The translations under genes and the position numbers were made by a program. DNA of 64,000 nucleotides from Parachlorella kessleri (lineage: Eukaryota > Chlorophyta > Trebouxiophyceae > Chlorellales > Chlorellaceae), in contig BBXU01000280.1 of NCBI GenBank assembly GCA_001598975.1, positions 1-64,000 on the forward strand, given 5' to 3'. This document shows positions 42,090 to 57,078 of the stretch, piece after piece. How positions within the stretch are numbered: position 1 is the first letter of the stretch; every line of letters begins with the position of its first letter. Below the pieces are notes generated by a model. The model saw only the letters and a program-made list of their open reading frames with translations. It made no database searches and was not told where the DNA came from.

Positions 42090-45082
42090 CTAGCTGACTG
42101 GCACATCAAGCCAGGTGGACAATGGGCGAGCTGCCAGGTGCAGTACATGCAGCAGAATGTCGTTTGGCAGGAAAGCCAACAAGGCGGCCGAGCTCTGAAG
42201 GCCCCCAGGCGGGCAATCCAGACCTTCTGTCGCGTTGATGTGCTGTCTCTTGTGAGGTGGGTATAGGTGGTTGGGCGCCTGCACAGCAAAGGTCGGATCT
42301 CTTGCTGTGTGTTGTGCTGGTAGAGACAGCGGAATATGGGAGCCTTGTGGTTGCGTTTAACTAAGGTTGATATGTCTGGGCCCTCTATGGCAGCAAGCAC
42401 TGGGGTTACACTGCATCCCGCCAGAAGTGTTCTCCCATGACCCTGACTTACCCCTTCAGCCTGTCCACTCCTGCCACGGACAGCGGCCAGTAAGACAGCC
42501 TGGAAGGCATGCTTCATTGATATGGGGTGCTCAGAATGGCTACTGGGCTTCCAACCTTCCTGCTCCAGCGCCAGCCACAGCCACCTGCACCAGACAACAC
42601 CTCCATCTTGGATGCCATGCATAGGGGCAGGGATCATGGACCAAGGCACCATCAGTCATGTAGTAGCGGCACTTTGGCAGGAGAAGCATCATACTGCCAA
42701 TCTTTTGGCCGTGTGTCTCGCAAGGAAGGAGGCTTACTTACTTCGCTGTGCCCTCCTGTACACTTTCCAGGCGGCTCCTGTGCGACTTGAGAACTTCCAG
42801 ACGCTGATTGCTTGGCGCCTTCACCACGTACTGGGGTGCCATAGCGGGCCTGTGGCCGGCAGCCAGCAGCATCTCCAGCATCTTCAAGCCACGCAAGTCA
42901 GTGCAGGCTAGGCACCTGGACCTCTGCAGCATCACCTACACTTAATTAATCCTGTGACACCTACCGACACTGACGATACAGCTGCATAGTAATTGGTAGC
43001 GTCCTGGGCAGACAGAGCGAGTATTACTCTCAAGCCGTTCATTTGCGATGCCTAGATGGCATGCACTGCCTGCTCTATCGCGCTGAGACAAGCAGCAGAT
43101 GAACAGGTTCTGACGCACACAATCCAGCAAACCCATAACCAGGCTATCACCTGCATGATATGCACAATCGGGCATGTATCCCACGGTCGCTGAGGGACGG
43201 CCTGGCGGTCACTGGGGAAGGCAAGGTCCACAGGCACCGGCCCGCGGCGCAGGAGGACCGCCAGACAGGACAAGGACAGCTCCTCAATTATGGCTCTCAC
43301 CAAGCTGGGGCCTATAACAGCTCCTGCCTCTAGCAGCAACTCCAGGATCGTGCCCTGGTCAGCAGCAGCTGCTTCTTCAGCCAAAGAGCTTGCTTGAGAG
43401 CTGTCCAGCGGAGCACTCAAGTGCATGAGCAGTGAGGCAACCTCTGTCGAGTTGTGCCACTCCATGCAGGCTAGCAAGGAGCGATAGGTATCCTCGCTCG
43501 TCAGCTGCACTTGCTGCTGTTGAGCAGCTGCCAGGATGGCTCTGCACGCTCCCTCATCATAACTCCATGCTGCCCTGTTCACAATCAGGCCCAGCCTCCT
43601 GCTGTCCAGCTGCAGGGAGCCAGCTGAGGCCCTCTGTGCCACATGCATTACCACTGCAGGGACCACTGTGGGGCTCATGGTGTAGCCGGAGCCAAGAAGC
43701 TCCCACAGGTGGTCAAAGCCATAGCCCTCCACAAGGTGGAGCACCAGGGCAGGTTGTCCAAGACTAGCTGCCTCTCGAAGCAGGGCTGCTGCTCCCTCAC
43801 TTGTAAGCTGGCTGTGCTGCCGGGCCGCCGCCGTGCGCAGCAAACTGAGGCAGGCATCTGGCTGGTTGCATTGTGCAGCACGGAGAACGAGCACTTCCAC
43901 CTGCTTGCTATTGACTATGGTAAGGCTGCCTTCTGCGAACTGCTGGGCAAGGTGGGTGAAGAGCAGTCCACTAACAGAGCTGTGAATGCTGCAGTGATGA
44001 TTGTAGTCCCTTAGGCTGAAAAATAGGCGCAGAACACTTGCGCCCTGCTGCAGGAGCTGGTTGATCAGGCCCTGGTGGCCTATGGTTGCAGCTGTCCGAA
44101 GCAGGATGCCAAGGCAGTCCTTTGAGAGCAGCCGTGGCTGTTGCTGTAGCTGTTTGGATCGCAGCAGCTCTAAGGCTACATCTGGCAGGCCTGACCGTAT
44201 GGCTGCCTGTATTACTGTCTTAAAGTACCCAGCAAATGGGAACTCAAGTTTGCCCGACTGGAACTGCTGGACAAGGTAGGGGAAGAGCTCTGCAGCAACA
44301 GTGTGTTGCAGCTGGGTGGTCTGCGATGGTCCCAACCAGGCGACTTGCTGCAGCAAAGGCCATACCCAGCAAGTGTTGTGCTCCGCCATGTGCATGACGA
44401 CCTGAACTATGCCCTTCTCTGCAGCCTGGATGACAATTTCAGGTCCATGCTGGTGCTGCGCGCTACAAATCGCTCCTACCTCCAGTGCTGCCAGGCACGT
44501 GTCTGCACGGCCGATTTGCAAAGCCAGCAGCGCCAGCTGGCCCAGAAGTGCAGCGGGAGCGCTGGACAGGTTGGGGCCCGAGTAGTGGCTCAAAGCATGC
44601 TCCTTCAGCTGCTCCCTAAGGCCCTCACTGGCTGAGGCACAGTAGGAGTAGCCAAAATAATAGCTGTGGCGCATCAGGAGAGGCTCCAGGCCAGCCCCAG
44701 CTGTTATGAGCAGCTTGGCCTGCTCCAACTTGCCCATTGACATGGCCAACCCCAGCGCACTGATGCTGCTTGACACCAGCTCCTGCCGGATGACTGCCCT
44801 GTTTGTTAGCTCTGCCGCCGCCAGCCACTTGTGCATTTCGCCGTCGTGAAAACTCAGGCTGAGGGTGGCATCTAAGGGCACCCCAGCGGCAATCAGCTGA
44901 GGCAGGAGCTCGTCAGTGTCTAGCAGCAGCGCTAGCATCACAACCGATAGGCCGCCAGGGCCGCACTTGACAGCCTCCTGGGGCGTGCATAGTGCTGCCA
45001 CTGCTGCAGTATCCCCAGAGCTGAGGGCATGAAAAAGTGGGAACTCCTCCTGAAAGACAGACTTGCCTCGTGTTCGCACCAT
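42090..45082 (-). CDS. Degenerate-ankyrin protein with C-terminal F-box-like helix, copy D (intact)
   Basis: Four exons: 45082-43151, 42923-42742, 42584-42452, 42278-42090, giving 812 codons with agreeing phases and no break. The N-terminus is MVRTRGKSVFQEEFPLFHAL, then ALCTPQEAVKCGPGGLSVVM. Residues 30-640 are many ankyrin-like helical pairs (GKLEQAKLLITAGAGLEPLL, IGHQGLINQLLQQGASV, LGQPALVLHLVEGYG). Exon 2 adds LKMLEMLLAAGHRPA, exon 3 WLWLALEQEGWKPSSHSEHP and FQAVLLAAVRGR. Exon 4 ends with LAFLPNDILLHVLHLAARPL (about 783-802), which looks like the first helices of an F-box or a SOCS-type box. By inference it is a ubiquitin-ligase adaptor whose ankyrins bind an unknown target. It is the only one of four tandem copies without frameshifts. 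Confidence 0.8.
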
Positions 45083-46643
45083 GCACCGTACAGGAAAGCG
45101 CAGCTAACAGCCTGTGAAGAGTTGGCGCCCCTGTAAACCAGAAACAACCCAGTTATAGTGAGGTTGCACTACAGCTTACTTTCCTTTCTATAGGTGCTTG
45201 CCTAGGCGTGTGGTGTTGGAAGCAATCACCAGCCGAGAGCCACAGCCCATGTACAATCTTGTATCTAAGGGAGTTTCCGCAAGACGAAATCAGATTGATC
45301 AGCGCTGGCTGACAAGCTCTAGCGCGTTCAACTGTCTCGCAGCCCTCAAAGCCAGGCAGGCCAGCCTTCAATCGCTCACCTTCTGTTTTGGCAGTGCTGA
45401 TGTGAAGGCTTTCCACCGTGAGAACAGGGCGAGGTCGAGTCTAACAATCTATGGTGAAATATCGTTGCAACGCGTTGCAACGCCAGACAATGACATTTGG
45501 GCTAAAACAGGCCATGTCATGGGGCGGGACACCTTGGACCACGACCTTGGACTGGCATTCAAATATAGGTTTAGTCAGGGTGGTAGGTAGTGCGGATAGA
45601 GTGGAGATAGGACATAGCCTATCTGAGCGATACGAGAGCTGGACTGGATGCAGTTAATAGCAGGGGTGGCAGGTAGTGCAAACCCTGTGCCAGGAAGTGA
45701 GAGCTGGGCTGGACCTACAGGGCTGGATGCAGAATGAGCCTGAGTCTTGCCTGAGGTCTGAGCCAGTAGTTCTCTCCCCAAGATAAGCTAAGGCCACTGG
45801 AAGAGTACTTGCTACTGGACTGAAGCAGGGGCAGTAGAGAACAGGGTTAGGCCTGAAAGGAAACCAGCAGGGAGCAGGAGGAAGCGCAGCAGGCGAGTTA
45901 TGCTCTGGTCAAACATAGGTTTGCCTCTTGACCCAGTGTGCATTAGCATCCATTGAAGGGTCCCTTTGCTATGAGTACCAACAAGTACCGACACGTCAAG
46001 ATGTGAGGCACACCATGTAACATATGCTCTACACAGACGAGGACTGTCACACAAAGGGTTCCAGCATAGTGCCTTTAGTACACAGTACGGGGGACACATC
46101 ATGTGAGGGGTGTATGTTCCTTGAAGACCGACAAATCAAGACCAATAGGGAACGGGAGGACTGTAAGCAGCAGTGATGGCAGCGATGTAGAGGAAAATGA
46201 GCAACACAGCATTGTCAGCGACAGTATTAGCGGGAACGACACATGATACCACAAAACTTTCAAGATTGCCATGACAGCATATTAAACCAAGTATGTCGAG
46301 GACGTAGGGATATACTTGCACGGCTTTGTACTTGTGAGACCCTGGGCCAGTTAGAGAATATACTGTCACACAGTTCTATTGAGGACTTGCATGTTTCGTG
46401 TATGTGTCCCAGAGATCATGACATTTGCCTGAGAGGCCTTCTGGAAGCACAGCGCATCATATTTGCTCTGTATAAGCCAACCCCTACACCGGGGTTGAAG
46501 ATCCCACACCTGCCAAGCCTGGGAGAGGGCCTTGAGCTGCGGAGGCATTTGCGTCAAAGTCCTTCCAGCTTGAAGTCACAGTCTGCGAGCAACAGTGCCG
46601 AGCCAGAAGTGATTAGCAAGTGTGATGCGTTGCCTCAGTTGAG
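45083..46643. other. Gene-free stretch with R1 repeats
   Basis: About 1.6 kb between the start of copy D and the end of the dehydrogenase gene. Two R1 copies lie side by side at 45575-45656 and 45656-45751 (both reverse). A 144-codon plus-strand frame at 46243-46677 overlaps the dehydrogenase 3' end in antisense and matches no family I know. Nothing else was recognised. Confidence 0.55.
45575..45751 (-). repeat. Two adjacent copies of repeat family R1 (reverse)
   Basis: The first copy starts GGTGGTAGGTAGTGCGGATA and the second GGTGGCAGGTAGTGCAAACC. Both run to CTGGATGCAG, and the second continues AATGAGCCTGAGTCTTGCC. The side-by-side arrangement suggests tandem duplication or repeated insertion at one site. 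Confidence 0.75.
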
Positions 46644-49600
46644 TCAGCTTACAGGCAGATTTATTGCAGTGCACTGACCACCCAGGTGCATAGTAGGGCC
46701 ACTGATAGGTGTGGTGGGCGAAGATAGCCAGGGCCCCCAGAAAACCTGATCGCTTGCCTTGGTTTTGGTGAAGAACTGGACGCCTTGTCGGCCGTACATG
46801 TTGAGATCGCCATCAAATGAGGTCCTCCAGCCTGCAGCGAGTGAGGGCGTTGGGAAACTTACGTGCCTCAGGCCACTGCCTTTGTGAAGCCTGCACTACC
46901 TGCTGCAGACAGATGTAAGCCACGAGTGCTGGACCAGGGTTCATTGGCAGCAATATAGCCGATGGCAGAGCGCCAGATGGCCCTATCTGTATGGCCCACC
47001 TGTGAAGCTGAAGAAGGGCAGAGGCACCGGAATGGGCACATTGATGCCCACCTGCAGCCTTGCAGAGCCCATTAAATGAAAGGAGGGCAGATGATGCTCG
47101 GCAGGGCAGCATGTTTGGGGATGGCGTGCTGTTGGACTAGACTGACTGATACGGCAGGACCGACGAAGCCCACCCATCAGGGCTGAGGGGGGGCTTGCAA
47201 CACCACCAGCCAGGCTGAGGGACCACCGCAGGTTCAGCCCGCCGGGTACGGGGGACACCGCCAGCTTTAACCAAGCAGCAGCTGTGAGCCAACGTGCTAA
47301 GAAGAGTACGCAAAAATGTCGAGCAAGCGGCGAGGCCCTATTTGGACCGAGCCGCTCCTCCAGCTCCAGCTGCATGCCCTATATGCGCGCCTTGCAGCTG
47401 CCACCTCACCATGCCCACGTCCACCTCGTTCTGGAACTTGCGTGCTGCGGCGCCCGAGGCGGTGAACAGGGCGGTGCCGTTGCCGTGCTTGTTGGCGTTG
47501 ATGAGGGCGATGGCCTCCTCCAGGGTGTCCACCTGCAGGCGGGCACTTGTGGTTTTAAGTCGACAAGGTGACAGTGGGGCCAAGTGTGGTTGAGTCGGCA
47601 AGGGGACAGTAGGGTCCAAGTCAGCCAGGTGGCAGCAGCCAGACCTTCTTGCTCGATTCCCCAGTTGCAACTGTAGGTGAGACTGTGAACCAGCATCAGG
47701 TCAGAGCTCAGTCAGAAGGCATGTCACAGTGGAACGGATGGACGCCTGGCATGCCCTGATCAGAGCCAGGGACAGCAAATGCACAGCCCGCAAGCCACTC
47801 AAGGTGGCCCGCAACATATTGTAATGTAATGTAATATTGGAGTGAAAAGTGACAAAACCTGTATGCGGCCTACGAATGAGGCAGGGGCCCTCGAGTGGAG
47901 AAGCAGCTCAGCTTTGGACCTCAAGCTCACATGTACCCCAACCACCCTCCAGGCGGCCTACATAGGTGACTGGAATGTTGCACAACATCACCCACTTCTC
48001 AGATAGTTACAGGTGAGGGAATGCTCTACACCAACATGTTGCAACACCCACCTCCAGGCAGACCAGGACGGGGCCAAAAATTTCCTCCTGGTAGCAGTCC
48101 ATGTGGGGCTTCACACCGCTCAGCAGCGTGGGCCCCACAAAGTTGCCTTTGGGGTAGTCAGGCACACTGAAGCCACGGCCGTCCAGCAGGCACTCAGCAC
48201 CCTGCAGACGAGCACTCGGGGGCAGGTGCGATGTTATGAGACACATGCAACTTGGGCATGTGGGGTCGTCCAGCATGCCGGTGCTGATTCAGTGCCATGA
48301 GAAAGGGCAGGTGCGGGTACTGAGAGCTACACCAATGACGGCTAGAAGGCAAGCAATGCGCAATGAGAAGGCTCGCTGTCAGGGGCGGTGGCAAGATGGT
48401 CTTGTTCGCTGCAGCGGGCCGCATGCACGATTTTCCTTGTCATGTGAGGGTGGAGCACGCACCTCTTCTTAAAAACAACTGCACAATTAATGCTGGTGAT
48501 GACAAGGTGGCACATTTGCGGCGAGCACAGCACCCTGAAGCACACCGCTGCTGGTTTCGACCTTAGAAGTGCCACCCTACCCCGTACCTGCTTGATGCCG
48601 CTGGCAATCAGTCCCTCAATGCGCTTCTGGGCTTCCTTAGTAATGACCGGGCCCAGGTCAGCCCCAGCCTCCCACCCGGCTGACACCTGCATCCGATGGA
48701 GTACAGTCACCCTACGTATGTGTGAAGTCACCTGGTTGTACGGAGAGCAGGAAGCAGCCCACACGCTGGGATGATGACTCATCAGCTGGCAACGAACCCT
48801 GTGTGGGAGGACATCGGCGCGACCACCACCAGGCCACCTGCTGGCATGCCAATGACCACCACCTCCACACAACACCCAGTACAAACACAGGCGCAAACGT
48901 TCAAGAAAGAAAGTACCGCTGCTGCTGAGCCGCACCTTGAGGCTCTTTGCCTTGGCAACCAGCGCCTCCTTGTAGCGGCCCATGCCCCCGACAAACACCG
49001 CTGTGGAGATGGCCATGCAGCGCTGCCCCGCGGCGCCAAAGGCTGCCCCTGTCAGTGCGTTCACAGTGGCATCAAAGTTGGCGTCTGGCAGCACCACTGC
49101 GTGGTTCTTGGCGCCCTTGTTGGCCTGGACAAGGTACAAACAGTGCAAGCCTTTGTCATGTACGGTCAGTGGGGGTGGCAGGGACGGTGAAATTGAGCAG
49201 AGCAGGTCAGGCGGCCTGAGCCGACAGGCAAGCCTATCAAAGAGCATAAACACCCAACCAAAGCCCCGCTATCCAAGGTTGTACTGACCTGCACCCGCTT
49301 GCCGGTGGCGCTGCCGCGCTCATAGATGTAACGCCCGGCGCCGTTGCCGCCCACAAAGGACACCGACTTGATGTCTGGGTGGTCCAGGATGCGGTTCACC
49401 GTGCCGTGCGTGCCGTGCACAATGTTCAGCGCACCCTTGGGCAGCCCTGCGAGCAGGGGCATGGAATACTCAGGCTGTAAGGATCTGCCTGGGTGTGCTG
49501 CTCCATGTATAGCCAAGGGGTGCCACCTCTGTAGCATAGCACGAACTGTGACATCACGCATTTCAGGCAGAAGGCACAGGTTGACCACATGCCGACCAGC

Positions 49601-51746
49601 CAAGAAGGATTGAGCACCAAGTCGTTCAAGCAGCGCCTTATGCGAGTGGCTGCCCGCTGTGCCACACCCACCCGCTTACACACCCATGACTCACCAGCCT
49701 GCTGTGCCAGCTCAGCCAGCATGAGGGCCGCTCCCGGGTCCTTTTCGCTGGGCTTGAGCACCATGGTGTTGCCGGCCGCGGTGGCTACGGGGAAGAGCCA
49801 GAGGGGGATCATGGCGGGGAAATTGAAGGCACAGACAGCGGAGGTCACCTGCAGCAGCAGGACACCACGCAGCGCAGCATGCTGGACAGGTTCCTACGTC
49901 AGGCTGCGCAGCCGCAGCAGCCCTACGCATACAGTGCCCTCCGTGGGACTGCAAAAAGCTAGCTGTCAGGGAGCTAGCCAGTACGCCCAATGGGAGACAT
50001 GTGGTCACACATTACAGTCTTGTGTGCTGGCTGGCAACCACGGCCCAATGGTGGGTGGAGAGGCATATATCGCAGTCGGCCACGTACTGGCCTCAACCCA
50101 AGCCCCACTCACCCCCAGAGGTTGCCTGATGCTGTAGGTGTCAATGCCCGTGGACACATTCTCGACCAGCTCGCCCATCAGCTGGGTAGCGATGCCGGCA
50201 GAGAACTCCACCACCTCTGCAGGCACGACACCAGTAGCATTGAGTACCATGCTCCAACAGATATGTCTCTAGCGAACCGCGCCCCAATGTTTGTGTACTG
50301 GAGTGTATACGTCAGCAAATGGGGTTGCGGGTGGTGGGCCTGGCTATGGACCGAACGGCATGCCGCACTAGTCAAACCCATCCTTATCATTCTTGAGCCG
50401 CCACTAGTGGATAGCTTGTGTTAAGCTGACGATGGGCGCGGTGACTTTGTCTCGTATTGGTAAATGCACTGGAACTTTAGCGCTGTGCAGAGAAGCAAAG
50501 CGAGAACCAGCTTGAACATACCTAGGCCTCGGAAGACGTCACCACGGGCGTCAGCCAGTGTCTTGCCCTGCTCCCTGGTCACACACGCTGCCAGTTCATC
50601 CTACACAGAACACGTACCACTGATCAAGCAGTTGAGAGCAGTGCACTGAAGTGCTGTAGCTGAGCTGGTAGCAGAGACATTTGTTCTTGCCAGCACCAGC
50701 ACGGAGCCCTCAGGAATATGACATCAAGTTTGGACATCAAGTCCGGCAGGTCTTGCGCTTGGGTCACACATGGCAAGACTTAAAAAAAGCGTGTGGTCAT
50801 TGACGAGCTGCTGTTGCACCTTGACATGATCCTATCAGGCGAACCCCCCACACCTCGGGAGTTCTGCAGCTGACATGCTCATCCATGCTCCTGATGAACA
50901 TGCTGCAGCTTCGGTCCGATCTTAGCACCTTGGCTACAGAGATCAATTCGACGTTAGGCATTCTCACCAACCATTGCGGTACTCAGTGCAGTACTCACCA
51001 TGTGCTCGTTGATGAGCTGCTGCAGCTTGAGCATGACCCTGACCCTGGTCGGCACAGGTGTGGCACGCCACTTGGGGAAGGCGTCCTTGGCTGCCTGGAC
51101 CGCCGCATTGAACTCCTCCGGGGTCGTCTCCGGCACCAGGCTCACCACCTCTTGCGTGGCCTGCAGAGGGCAGAGTCTGCTGTCAAGCAATCCACAGTGA
51201 GTCCCCCTCCCAGCCAGAAGGGGCACACGCGAGTTCTCCGTGGTTTGCAGTCTGTGGGTATGAGGGAAGGAAGCCGGCATGCGAGAGGCATATGCAGCAC
51301 GGGCGTGGTTGGTTGGCACACCTGACAAGGGGGCCTGCCGGACCCCCTCCTAGCCTTTTACTTCAAGCCAAACACAAGCCGTGAGAACCCCAAACACGAG
51401 CCAGCTTGTATCAGCTGCTGCCAACAGCAGCAGCCTTGGTACTCACTGGGCAGAGGACTGGCACCCAATCCTTGGCCTTGGACTCCACAAACTCGCCGTT
51501 GATGAGGAGCTTGACGGTTGGCTGCAACGTAAGGATAGTCAGGAGGCCATGTCATGACAGGGTGAGGTGCCATCGTTACCCTAGGGCCGTCACCCTAGGT
51601 GGAGGGCAACCAAGGGACGTACTGCAGCCGGTGCAGCATACACTTACTGCTGATGCTTCAGTCCCAAACGATCTTGTCGCCATCCGTGGAGCCCCGGGGC
51701 GGCCTAGGGCACGCAGCAGTTGCTGGGTCACCTGGGTTCGCCCCAT
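46644..51746 (-). CDS. ALDH6: Methylmalonate-semialdehyde dehydrogenase (CoA-acylating), mitochondrial
   Basis: Thirteen exons: 51746-51648, 51521-51447, 51160-50999, 50600-50522, 50216-50113, 49848-49695, 49446-49289, 49124-48936, 48686-48588, 48201-48052, 47532-47410, 47051-47000, 46831-46644. They give 544 codons in phase. It turns methylmalonate or malonate semialdehyde plus CoA and NAD into propionyl-CoA or acetyl-CoA. The first 33 residues ([20 protein letters not shown]...) form a mitochondrial leader. Then come [67 protein letters not shown], the nucleophile in GQRCMAIST (Cys313), and [12 protein letters not shown]. The C-terminus after FFTKTK is about 35 residues longer than usual and unlike relatives. 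It may be a misread last splice, since GCAAGC follows the AAG. The family is very clear. Confidence 0.93.
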
Positions 51747-51888
51747 CGTGTGCAAGCCGGCAGGTACCTAAGGTATGCTACTGAAGAGGGCTCGGTTAAG
51801 GCTTGGGTTGTCAAAGGATGGGAGTTTTGCGGGTGGTCGTGTACTGGATCCGATGCCTGCGCCTGATTCCTTGGCCGTGTTGGACCCG

Positions 51889-51930
51889 GAGCCAGGGAGG
51901 GGTCGCGGAGCGGAGACCCCTCCCTGGCTC
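51889..51930. repeat. Perfect 16-bp inverted repeat (hairpin)
   Basis: The arms 51889-51904 (GAGCCAGGGAGGGGTC) and 51915-51930 are exact reverse complements around a ten-base loop. The G/C-rich stem would be very stable. It lies about 140 bases upstream of the dehydrogenase start codon. It could be part of a transposon end or affect transcription. Confidence 0.85.
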
Positions 51931-52046
51931 TGGACCCAGGACCCATGGTTGGACCCCTTTAGATCAGAGGGATACCGATTCCTCCTTTCGGTGCAACTGT
52001 GTAGCGGTACACTTTGCACTGATCGAAATAAGTCACTCCTTGTCAA

Positions 52047-52075
52047 GTTTTCTTCTTCTTCTTCTTCTTCTTCTT
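52047..52075. repeat. (TTC)n run, possible retroelement tail
   Basis: About nine TTC units, directly after GTCACTCCTTGTCAAGTTTT. A simple-repeat tail next to a non-coding unit with an upstream hairpin resembles the 3' end of a SINE or LINE-type element, but no element protein is present. Confidence 0.6.
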
Positions 52076-52607
52076 AGGTCAGAGTAGGTTAGAACTAAGC
52101 CTGTGGACGACCATGGGAGATCCCAAAGTTTATGTAGTCCAGCCGCGTAGCACTGCCTGTTAGCAGAGAGCTTTTCAAGGCCTGGTCCAAGCGTTGCGCT
52201 TGTGTCTCAGCACGCCTTCCCTGAAGGCTTGCGAGGAAGTTAGACAACTCCTTACACGGAGGGGCTCAATTAGGGGCTATACCGAATCTGTCACAGCGCG
52301 TTATGAACGAAGGTCCTGCTAGACATGCAAGCCAAAAGGGAAGGGTGCAGGGGTTAAGCTGGCATGCATCCAATACAACACGTATTTAGAGAGGCCGGCG
52401 ATCCTAACGCCAAGAATGAAACACTCAATAAACTTTACTTTATGGCAAGCTAGGCTTCAGCATTTGAATGCCTAGGAAGATATATGAGGAGACACGCACA
52501 AGACGCTCACAAGGCACGCAGCCTACAAGGAGCTGGAAGAAGTACACAAAGCGGCAGAGACCTCGCCCCTAGAGCCAACCCTCCGCTGCCTATCAGTTGG
52601 GCAGGCG

Positions 52608-56746
<4,139 letters not shown>

Positions 56747-57078
56747 GATGGAAGCACCCAGGGGTCCCTGCCCAGTCGCAGCTCCAGCAACTTACAAGGG
56801 TTTGGCCGGCTTTAGGTGGGGATGAGAGCCCTAGGTGTCTGGCCCCATCATGTAACCAACCCTTGCCCTAGCAGTACAGGCGCAGGCGCACACCATTACG
56901 ACGACGTGACTGTCTTGTTTCCCGCCTGCTAGGGCAAGGGCTAGGTTGACCTAGGTTGATAATTGACGCCCACCGCCGATTCTCACACTTTCGATCGCCA
57001 GACTGTATTGCACGCCGATTGCACAAGAGTGCCGCTTGGCCTGCGACAGGAAGATAGGGCGCTGGTTGCGACGCCAGC
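56747..57078. promoter_or_regulatory. Probable bidirectional promoter of aminotransferase and nucleobase transporter
   Basis: 332 bases between divergent start codons. Both 5' UTRs and both promoters must fit here. The inner part contains short A/T-rich blocks (GGTTGATAATTGACG), but no named element is certain. The shared promoter supports co-regulation of the two genes, by inference. Confidence 0.5.

Larger units (their letters stand above)
51747..52607. other. Intergenic region between dehydrogenase and aminotransferase with a possible mobile-element relic
   Basis: 860 bases. They hold the dehydrogenase promoter, a hairpin plus (TTC)n element at about 51889-52075 (listed separately) and the 3' UTR of the aminotransferase. 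No gene was recognised. Confidence 0.55.

Noticed and set aside
46243..46677. 144-codon plus-strand open frame
   Set aside because: Antisense to the dehydrogenase 3' end and unlike any known family; kept only as a note in the gap entry.
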